Of a stretch of DNA of 64,000 nucleotides, positions 55,757 through 64,000 are shown one piece after another. Position 1 is the first letter of the stretch, and every line of letters begins with the position of its first letter. A program made the position numbers and the translations under genes. Under the pieces are notes generated by a model. The model ran no database searches, was not told the origin of the DNA, and was given only the letters and a program-made list of their open reading frames with translations. Source of the DNA: Beta vulgaris subsp. vulgaris (Eukaryota; Streptophyta; Magnoliopsida; Caryophyllales; Amaranthaceae); the NCBI RefSeq assembly GCF_026745355.1, contig NC_079204.1:55921342-55985341 (forward strand), in the 5' to 3' direction.

Positions 55757-57132
55757 TGTTGTAACCTAAGGGAACACTCAAGAAGGGGGGGGGGTTGAAT
55801 TGAGTGGTGAAATCTAATCGATTTTCGCAAAAATCCTTTCACAGCTCAGTGCCAGGCTCTGAGCTGAACACTCGAAAATTACTAATTTGTGTTTTTGCGA
55901 ATAATAAACTTAAAGGTATTAGATTTGACACAATATATAACGTGGTTCAATCTCACCTCTGAGATCTACGTCCACAAGAAACAAAAACTCTTTTATTTCT
56001 TTGAATCCTATAATATCAAACTCTTGATACAATACGATTCCCCTCACTACTAACCCTAGTAATGACTCCCAACACTTAACTCTAAGTGTTGACACTCTCA
56101 TAATGTAAAAGTTAAAAAAGAACGATCCTCAAAGATGTGCTTCTTAGTCAAGCAAATAGAGGACAATTACAATTGTGAAATAGTAACTTAAACCTAACAG
56201 CTCAGTGCTACGCTCAGTGCTACGCTCAGTGCCAAGGAAATAGTTTTTAGCTTTTTACTTAGACTCGATTTTCTCTCTGAAAACTTGAGATTTAAAAGTG
56301 AATTCTGATTCCCTTTTATAGGCTTGGTTAGGACGAAAATCACTTAAAAATATCTTTATCTTTTAATCCTTGATTTAAGGGATAAACTTTATCTTTTTCT
56401 ATCTTTATCTTTTAAACAAACAAAGATAAGTTTTCCATCTAGATTTTCTTTTTCAACTCAAAGTCTGTTTATATCTAAAAATATTTTTCCAAATCCTTTT
56501 TAGAAAATCAGAAAACATGTTTTAATAAAACTCTGTTTTATAAAAATCTTTTTATTAAAAACACGGTTTTTATTCAAAACGATTTTTTATCAAAATCTTT
56601 TTCAAAAAATCGTTTTATATAAAAACACGGTTATAAAATCTTTTATCAAAACTGTTTTTATCAAAATCTTTCAATACACTTTTATCAAAATCTTTTATTA
56701 AAACTTGTTTTATTAAAATCTTTTATACACGCAATTTTTTAGAAAATCTTTTCTTTAAAAACTCGTTTTCCTAATCCCTTTTGATTTCTGATTTGAAAAC
56801 TTATTTCCTTTTTATATAGAAATATAATTTTAATATAATTATTTACTTTCTTAACTCAAAGAAGATAATAATTATATTAACTTTATATTTCTATATTGAG
56901 CACATTGCATATTACTAAGCATATTACATTTGAATCTAAAGTTACTATTCTAAGAAATTATAAACTCGAACTTCATTCTTGATTCTTCTTTTCTTCAAAG
57001 TCTTCGTTTATCAATTTCTTTCTTCATGTATCTGTTGCAACTGTTACATACTTTCATGCTACAACATATTATATTAATTTTCATCATCAAAACATAACAT
57101 GTGCATAAATCATAACATGTACATGCACAACA
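55757..57132 (-). repeat. 5' LTR of the Sirevirus-like element
   Basis: At 1376 bp it is very similar to the other LTR. By eye the differences are mostly one- or two-base indels in A/T runs plus the 24-bp loss of two CTCAGTGCTACG units. Base substitutions are few. Confidence 0.9.
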
Positions 57133-58009
57133 AATCATTTAATTTTAAAAACTATCAATTTCTCTCCCCTTCCTTTGCAATTCTCACGCTTAATTTTTTT
57201 TTTTACCTCACACTCTCATTTTGTGCCCACTGCCACAGTGCCCAGTCAATATTCACCACACCGGCACCACAGCCTCCTCCGACCTCCGACAAGCCCGCGC
57301 CCCGCAGCCTGCTCGTCACCGGTCAGGCAGTCACCGCGTCAGGTATTATTAATTTAATGTAAAACTATTTACAGAATTCAAATTTTAATTCTTTTACATT
57401 ATTTATTTTCTAATTCCTAAATTTTATATTTAAAATCTTATTTGGTTGATATTAATTGTAATATTTGCATATAAGTGTGAATTTTTGAATTTGTAAGGTG
57501 TGATAAGTGATTGATGCATTTAGTTAGTTTGTTGTTTATTTTTTTGTGAATGTTGAAATTGTGAGATGTAAATTTGTATAAATTAGGTAGTGTTACTGTT
57601 AATTAATTTACGGTATAATTTTCTATGATGATTTAGTTTCTTAATGATTGTTTGGTTACTTTTCTTGAAAAAGAAGTGTTTCTTCAAGTTTCCGATGATG
57701 ATATTATTGATCGTTTCCAAAAAATGAAGACCCGTCGAATGCACTTGTAATTTTTTTATTATTTTTGTTTATGTAATTTTTTCTTAGTTTGGAATGTATG
57801 ACAATGAATATTAGACCAATATGCCTTTGCGTTGTAAAATTTTCAATATTGAATATCCTTTGTCTTTTTTTGCTGTGACCCCTCAATTTTGAAATCCTGG
57901 CTCCGCCACTGATGAGAAGTATTCATGCGAAAACATATATACTTCATCCGTTCTGTTTTGAATGAAACTTAGGACTTTGGCATGGGGATTTATTTGAGGA
58001 GATAAGTAG

Positions 58010-59689
58010 CACTAGTAGAAAAAAGCCTACTTGCTGCGGTTAAAAAGTGCCCTATTGCTGCGGAATAGGGCGCGCAGCAATTGAGGGCGCAGCAATAGGT
58101 ATTAATTATATTGCTGCGGTTTTAAACCGCAGCAATATTAACAAATATTGCTGCGGTTTTTATGCCAAACCGCAGCAATATATTTATTTTAAATCAGATT
58201 TAAAAGCATATTGCTGCGGTTTTTAGGTAAAACCGCAGCAATATGCTATATTTAATAATAAAAAATAGACATATTGCTGCGGTTTTTTAAGTAAAACCGC
58301 AGCAATAGGGTCTGAACAGGTAAAAAAAATTTTTTTTTTTTTTTGCATTTGCCATCAAATTTGAAAGACAAAAAGGTTAAAAGCAAATAAAACAACACTT
58401 ATTGAAACTAATAACAAAAAATTATTATACAAAATTCCAAGACATAAAAAATTCAAATTGAAATATATTTAAGGCAGAATATAGAAAACCAAAATTATAG
58501 TAACCAAAAAAACAGCAAAAATATTTAAGGCAAATTATAAAAAACCAAAATCATACAACTCATTAAAAGTAGTATTCTGATACACAAATAATTACTAAAA
58601 TATTATAAAAACAATTACAAAAATTGCGGTGGACGAAATAATCAACAAACGCAAAAAAACTATCTAAAATAATAATAAAAAAACCAGATCTGAAATAATA
58701 ACAAAAACGACAAAATACACAAATTAAATCTGAAAAAATCGAAATGAAAATCTTCGATCTTCGAGAATTGATGAACGACTCTTGGACTCTTCGATCTGAA
58801 AAAATCTTCGATCTGAAATCATAAAAAGATCTTCGATCTGAAAAGGACGCAATATTGAAAAAAAAACGAGAAACTGAATATCAAAAATCAGAGTTGACAG
58901 AAGGCTTCAAGAGGAACGACGAGAAAAAAAAGAGAAATTGAATATCAAAATTGTATACCTGATGAAAACAAGATCTGAACGACGAAGGTTTCAAGCGCGA
59001 GGAACGACGAACGCTTCGACAGGAACGACGAGCGCGAGCTTCGACAGGAACGACGACCGAAGCTTCGCGAGGAACGACGAGCCACTAGTAAGGACGCAAA
59101 CCAAGACACGCATCTCAAAAATCGAACACCTCACTCGCTTCGTCGGCTTCGTCGGCTTCGTCGGGTCGCACAAAGTTGACAGAAGGCGAAGGAACACGTC
59201 TTCTTTTATGGGTAAGTGAGGAGCGCTGAGAGAATAGAGAGGTTGAGAGAGAAGAGAGGGTTGAGAGAGATGAGAGAGATAAGAGGGGTGAGCGCTGAGA
59301 GAGAAGGTGAGGGGCGCTGAGAGAGAAGATGAGGGGGCGCTGAGAGAAAAAACCCTAAGTGTGAGGCGCGCTGAGAACCCGTCTTCTTTTATGGGTAAGT
59401 AAAAGCTAATATTGCTGCGGTTTCCTAATAGGACCGCAGCAATATTTAAAAAAAATATTTTTTTAATATATTGCTGCGGTCCTACGTGGAAACAGCAGCA
59501 ATATTAGCTGTACAGGGCCCCACATGTTTTTAAAAAGGTAACCGTTAGACAATATTGCTGCGGTTTTGGGCGGGAACCGCAGCAATATTGTCAATTTTTA
59601 CTTTTTTATTTTTTTTGCGTGTTATATTGCTGCGTATAGGTAAAACCGCAGCAATATCACCGCAGCAAATAGCATTTATTCTACTAGTG
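58010..59689. mobile_element. Non-autonomous CACTA element with hairpin arrays
   Basis: The ends CACTAGTAGAAAAA and (inverted) CACTAGTAGAATAA are flanked by TAG at 58007-58009 and 59690-59692. Four hairpins of the form ATATTGCTGCGG...CCGCAGCAATAT lie at each end (58108, 58145, 58208, 58271; 59408, 59467, 59551, 59621), the expected position of transposase-binding subterminal repeats. The interior has GGAACGACGA and GAGAG-type low-complexity repeats and a duplicated CGTCTTCTTTTATGGGTAAG (about 59200 and 59380), but no transposase. Confidence 0.92.
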
Positions 59690-59775
59690 TAGAGAGAAAG
59701 AAAAAGAGGGACAAGCCTCATAAGTTGAAGCAAGCATTTGGGAGTGGGGGTGGGCGATGAGGATTGAAAATTTTA

Positions 59776-60958
59776 CAATGGCCTTTTTAAGAAATAGGCT
59801 ATCATAATACTTTAATTTGAGCCGTTAAGAATTTGTACACGTCAGCATCATGTTATTTATGGCTAAATACTATATATAAAGTCAAATAAAATAGTTTTGA
59901 CTTTTCAAAATTAGTTATAGATATACTGTATATATAAATTCTGAAATTAATGTCTTTTATATTAAATTTAATATGATATACACAAATATCAATTACAATT
60001 TCTAAAATATATAGTTTTTTTTATGAGAATTACTATTTTTGATGAAATAAAACTTTATAAACAATTTACAATTTACTACAATAATATTTTCCTCCACGAT
60101 CGCCACCACCACCTAGCCACCACTACTCGACCCCCACCCCTGCAACCCCTCACTCGATCCCACATCCCAGCCCCACAGCAAACATCCACTCATCCCCTGC
60201 ACCCCCACTCCGCAGGCATCCCCCTGTCCCAACCCCACTCCACCTTCGCAGGCAGCCAACCTTCTCACCCCCACCCTACCCCCCGCAGTCATTATGCTGT
60301 ATTGGATATGTAAAAGTAAACCATAACAAAAATATAATGATGGCTCTTTGATATTAACGGGAAGTAAAGTTAGATCTAAGTTAGTAGTTTAACTCTACAT
60401 AAGGATGGATTTGTCTATGTGGTGAATCGGCGACTGTAATTGTTCAAAATCTAAGTTACACCATCAACATCCAGAATATCCCTATGCTTTTTTGATCCCT
60501 ACCACTGTCTCTTTGTTAGCAAATCATGTCAAAAATGTTATGTGGGTTCTAATCTTATTTTGGGTTTGAACAACTTTCAGCCCCTACGTTTGTCTTCGCC
60601 TCTACCGTCTCTCCCCCTTCGCCCAACCCCCACTTCACGTCTCCACCCCTTCTTCTTTATCCTCTTTCTACAGTGCTTTGTAATATCAAAAAAAGAAAAC
60701 TTAATGTCCGTTTTTTTAACGAAATATCAATTTATAAATATCCATTTCAGAATTCATAAATTTTAATTTAGAAAATATCCCATATATAACTAATTTTGAA
60801 AAGTGATAATTTTCTTTAAATACATATGTGCATATTAGGAATATAGAGTATGTGATTATATCTATTATTATTAGCCGTAAATGTCATCTGCTAACGTGGA
60901 CAAACTTGTGGCTAATATTAATTTCTTACGGTGGCCTTTTTTCAAGAAGGCTATCATA
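59776..60958. mobile_element. C-rich foldback element, complete copy
   Basis: The inverted ends share ATGGCCTTTTTAAGAAAT.GGC and TTTGTACACGTCAGCA / TTTGTCCACGTTAGCA blocks over about 75 bp. The body contains a C-rich tract (CCACCACCACCTAGCCACC) that translates into meaningless Pro/His-rich frames. No clean target duplication was found. It is the more complete relative of 14888-15330. Confidence 0.6.
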
Positions 60959-61351
60959 AAAAAATCCGACGAGGACTGTTAGTATGCTACGCATGGCAAC
61001 GTGAGAGGCGATCAATATTTCCATTTCAAGAGCAAAAAGTCCTGTTATAAATTCTTTCCAAAATTAGGATATTTCAGATAGCAAAAATAATATTTTTACT
61101 ATTTGTATCCGATCCAAAAAATCTGAAAGCTCAAATATTGGATCAGATATCCGAATCAGCTTTAGCTTTATCTTATTAATTTCAGTTCACTTATAACTTA
61201 TCAGTTTTAATTTATTTTCAGCTAATATTGTCAAACAAACCCAATAATATACCACTCCGATCCAACAACGTCGTCACCAATTCATCATACATATGTTAGT
61301 GAATGCTCTTAACTTTGATTGAATTAGTAAAAAAAAAAAAAAGACTTGTTA

Positions 61352-61400
61352 ACCAGAGGCAGATCCAATAAGGGTCTTGGGTGACCCAGGCACCCCCAAA
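61352..61400. repeat. Orphan hAT-type end
   Basis: CAGAGGCAGATCC followed by GGGTGACCCAGGCACCCCC resembles the left end of the 46459 hAT element. No matching right end is seen. Confidence 0.35.
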
Positions 61401-61466
61401 AATAAAATACAATTTTTGTTTTAGGCTTTACATGTACAACGTTTATAAGCTAAAAACATATACTTA

Positions 61467-61590
61467 GGCTATGTTCAGTTCACCTTTATTTTGCTTATTT
61501 CAGATCTAATCAGATCAGATCAGATCAGAAAAAATAAGTTCAGATCAGATCAGATCAGATCTTGCTGCTTATATTTAAAAATTATTATAC
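61467..61590. mobile_element. Truncated Harbinger-type MITE
   Basis: The left end GGCTATGTTCAGTTCACCT after TTA and the GATCA pentamer array match 39753-40134, but the right half is missing. Confidence 0.65.
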
Positions 61591-61599
61591 TACTATTAA

Positions 61600-62640
61600 A
61601 TATTAAGTATTAAGTAATGTAGTATTAAATAAGTGTGGAGAATAATTATTTTGCCACATTATTGTTAGCCAAATTATTCACTGTTGATTTACTTTTCCCT
61701 TGTGAATTGTTTTGGTATGCTGGAGTAAAAGCAAATGATTAGCTTGGGAGAGTTTGATAAGGCATGAGCTTATTTTCATATACTAGTTTATATATCCTTA
61801 CAGGTCAACACGTCCATGTCATTATTGAAACGTCTGTGTTGGTCTGCTTCATGTCGCGTTTTATTTTGCCAGTTTTATTATTTTAGGAAGTTATAAATAC
61901 GCTTATATTAGTTTAATGACGGAGAGTAGTTTATTGTATACATTTTTTTAGCGTTTTTAGAGAGAAGTTAGAAAGAGAAACTTGTAGATCTTCATTGTTT
62001 TTCAAGACTCTACCTTTTTTCTATTAATTCAAGTATTAATTTTCTTCTTCTTTTATCTTTGTTTTCTATTATGATGTTTAACCATTGTTGTTTAGCTTAT
62101 TTATTTATTTCAATTATGCTTGAGTAGTTTTTTTTTATCTATGGTTAAGTTGAACCTTAGTATGATTCAACTCATGATTAGTTCTTTAAATTCCCAATTA
62201 ATTGTTTAACTATTCTTGCTTGATTGATTGTGCATATTCCAATACTAGATTATTAGGGATAACTAGCTAGTATTGTTCTGATTTCTTTGTCTTGAACACA
62301 ACGGGAGTTGGATTTTGATGAAAATTGGGTATTTCAATTAAGGGCATGAAACTCTCCATGAGAGTAGGTAGAATGAATTGATGGGAAGTTAGAGTGTCGC
62401 ATTTAATTTTTTTTAATTTGCACGATTCCACGAGAGTAGGTTTGAGTTCAAGGAAGTCATAGATACTTGGCAAAGGTTTATGGTATTTATAGGGTGTACT
62501 TTTCCTTGTGTACATTTAATTGATTAGTTTGGGGTACGAATTATTTTGTATCACTTCAAGGTAGTTGGGATACTTAATTATAGAGTCTTTTATTAATATA
62601 TTAATTAGTGTAGTTCATTCAACCATTATTAATATTAACA
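61600..62640. other. AT-rich spacer, no gene
   Basis: I see no gene or bounded element. The stretch ends at the 3' flank of peptide F, which includes a (TA)n run at about 62693-62716. Confidence 0.4.
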
Positions 62641-62959
62641 TCCTTCATTCTATCATATACATGAATTTTTTGTTTCAACAATAAATTATAATATATATAT
62701 ATATATATTATATATATAGAGAGAGAGAAACAAATATGTAACTTATTGAAAATTAAAAGAAAGGGAAATAACAAACACACATACACACTCCATTAAAAAA
62801 AAATACATCAAACAACAGATACAAAACGATGCATCATAAGAATAAAAGCACAAGCAAAATACATAAAGCAAAACAAGTAGTAGTACGTGATGATGAATTT
62901 AGGTAGGCGGGCGTAGCAAGTGAGCAGGCAGGCAAATGCAATATGCGGGTATTTTAAAA

Positions 62960-63271
62960 TTAGGCTCCAATACGTCTTACTCTTTGGCATTCACCACTGA
63001 AAAAGCCGTCACATTTATATCCGCCACAACAAGCACGATGTAACCAACCACAAGTTTCCCCTTGAGCTGGGCAGTCTTGGCAAGTGCCAATAACAAATTG
63101 ATCGTCGCGCATAATATAGCAATTTAGTCCTTTACAACACTGATTTGGGCTACACCCATGGCCTTTCTTAATGCAACTCTGGGCAGCCGCACCTGTGGCC
63201 ACCATCAGAATGATAGCAAGAGTAAGCAGCAACACAACCTCAACATTATTATGTTTCTTTGCATTCATCAT
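62960..63271 (-). CDS. Secreted double-knottin cysteine-rich peptide F
   Basis: The peptide has 103 residues, starting MMNAKKHNN, with a signal peptide to about Ala30 before Gln31. There are twelve cysteines in two units. Unit 1 is CIKKGHGC, a short loop SPNQ, CC, then the MRDDQFVIGTC loop. Unit 2 is CPAQGETCGWLHRACC ending CDGFFSGEC, with the basic tail RVRRIGA. It is very similar to peptide E, including the flanking DNA, and represents a recent duplication now separated by 17 kb of transposons. The shorter C2-CC loop in unit 1 is the main difference. A secreted defence-type peptide is inferred. Confidence 0.85.
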   Translation of the reverse strand: MMNAKKHNNVEVVLLLTLAIILMVATGAAAQSCIKKGHGCSPNQCCKGLNCYIMRDDQFVIGTCQDCPAQGETCGWLHRACCGGYKCDGFFSGECQRVRRIGA

Positions 63272-63800
63272 CTTTTCTCTTTCTAGTTACTATTTTTGAA
63301 TAGAGTTTGTATTTTTGTTTTTTTGTTTTGGTGCTTCATGAATATGTTCAAATTGTCAATAATCAAATGCATCCATATATTGCTGGCCAACGTGGATTTC
63401 ATCAATTACGACGTGGGCGTCAATCATCTTTCTTCTTGCTTCTTTCATTTTAATATTCCATGATTATTATGTCTAATTTGTTAATCTCTTAATCAGGCTC
63501 ACCACTCTCGCGGGCCTATAAAATAGTGTACTCAATTCTAATTATTCCTCTTTGTAACCCTCATGACAATGATTTAAAGGACGTGGAGTAACACGCCCAG
63601 CAAGTACTCCTTTTTTTTTAACTAATTCAATCCAACGCAAGAGCAATGATGAACTGTAACGATATTGTTTCTGCAATCCTGGGCAGCCAAGCCTTGAGTT
63701 TAGCTCATAATTTTTTCTATTAATACTTTTATTTAAAGGTGTTTCTTGAGATGGTTACTGATGACCTGCTTAAGACATAAGATTATATGATGATTTAATA
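63272..63800. promoter_or_regulatory. Upstream region of peptide F
   Basis: It shares blocks with the DNA upstream of peptide E, including GTCAATAATCAA-type, CAACGTGG and CTTAATCAGG.TCACCACTC sequences. The module found upstream of A-D is not evident, so E and F may be controlled differently. Confidence 0.4.
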
Positions 63801-64000
63801 CACTAGTAGAAAAATGCTTATTGTTGCGGTCCTTAAGTGGCCTATTGCGGCTGTTTTGGCCGCGCAACAATAGGTAATTAAACTTTTGCTGCGATTTTTA
63901 GCCGCAATAATATTACAACGTATTGCGCGGTTTCTAGCAAAAACCGAAGCAATATGGTTATTTTTTATTATAAAAATACAACATATTGCTGCGGTTATAT
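63801..64000. mobile_element. Second CACTA element, cut by the window end
   Basis: CACTAGTAGAAAAATGC starts at 63801, followed by diverged hairpin units of the ATTGCTGCGG type as in 58010-59689. It is a related but more diverged element, and its other end lies outside the window. Confidence 0.8.

Larger units (their letters stand above)
46750..57132 (-). mobile_element. Sirevirus-like Ty1/copia LTR retrotransposon
   Basis: This full-length 10.4-kb element on the - strand is flanked by AATCA at 46745-46749 and 57133-57137. The order in element sense is 5' LTR (right), primer-binding site, gag, protease-integrase-reverse transcriptase-RNase H, an extra ORF, polypurine tract and 3' LTR (left). 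Integrase before RT makes it Ty1/copia. A large gag with coiled coil, the extra 3' ORF and multiple polypurine tracts fit the Sirevirus group. All coding regions carry frameshifts, so it is not autonomous as written. Confidence 0.92.
46459..57911. mobile_element. hAT-type element split by a nested Sirevirus
   Basis: The ends CAGAGGCGGAGCTAGC and (inverted) CAGTGGCGGAGCCAGG are flanked by a perfect 8-bp duplication, ATGAGAAG, at 46451-46458 and 57912-57919, the hAT signature. Without the nested LTR element (46750-57132 plus one AATCA) it is about 1.07 kb and has no transposase. It is therefore non-autonomous and older than the retrotransposon. Confidence 0.85.

Noticed and set aside
58938..59219. 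93-residue Arg/Thr-rich frame
   Set aside because: It lies inside the non-autonomous CACTA element in GGAACGACGA repeats and has no known domain.

Overview
This is a window of plant nuclear DNA. The genes have introns with GT..AG boundaries, the intergenic DNA is AT-rich and full of plant transposon families (Stowaway-type, MULE, hAT, CACTA, Harbinger-type, SINE, TRIM, a Sirevirus-type Ty1/copia element), and one gene encodes a plastid-targeted YlmG/YGGT protein. The cysteine-rich peptides and repeats would fit a eudicot, perhaps Caryophyllales, but that placement is an inference and nothing in the sequence fixes the species.

Region 1 (about 2.3-24.9 kb) is a tandem array of four intact five-exon aldo-keto reductase genes, all on the + strand, plus two decayed exon-1 fragments (14.45 kb and 24.7 kb). 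They resemble the plant AKR13 / 'auxin-induced protein PCNT115-like' / perakine-reductase group. All four keep the Asp-Tyr-Lys-His tetrad and the C-terminal PGT-x-K cofactor motif. The first gene has lost part of an otherwise invariant N-terminal loop. The introns and spacers are packed with MITEs, two SINEs, a solo LTR and foldback elements.

Region 2 (about 26.4-63.3 kb) is a dispersed cluster of six small secreted cysteine-rich peptide genes, all on the - strand, plus one decayed copy at 38.6 kb. Four encode two successive six-cysteine knottin-like units and two encode only one unit. Four genes and the remnant share a conserved upstream block. A YLMG1-like chloroplast membrane protein gene (29.1-29.8 kb) and two broken LINE-type RNase H fragments (27.5 and 43.8 kb) lie among them.

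The cluster has been spread apart by transposons. A 10.4-kb Sirevirus-like copia element (46,750-57,132, target duplication AATCA) sits inside a hAT-type element (46,459-57,911, target duplication ATGAGAAG). Beside it are a CACTA element with eight subterminal hairpins (58,010-59,689), a mosaic TRIM (40,777-41,974) and another CACTA end entering at 63,801.

The best candidates for something undescribed are the double-knottin peptide cluster with its shared upstream module, the short CTCAGTGCCA-type motif scattered through both LTRs and the coding part of the Sirevirus, and the mosaic TRIM carrying a second, unrelated LTR inside it. Coordinates of TE ends are exact where a target-site duplication is given and approximate otherwise.
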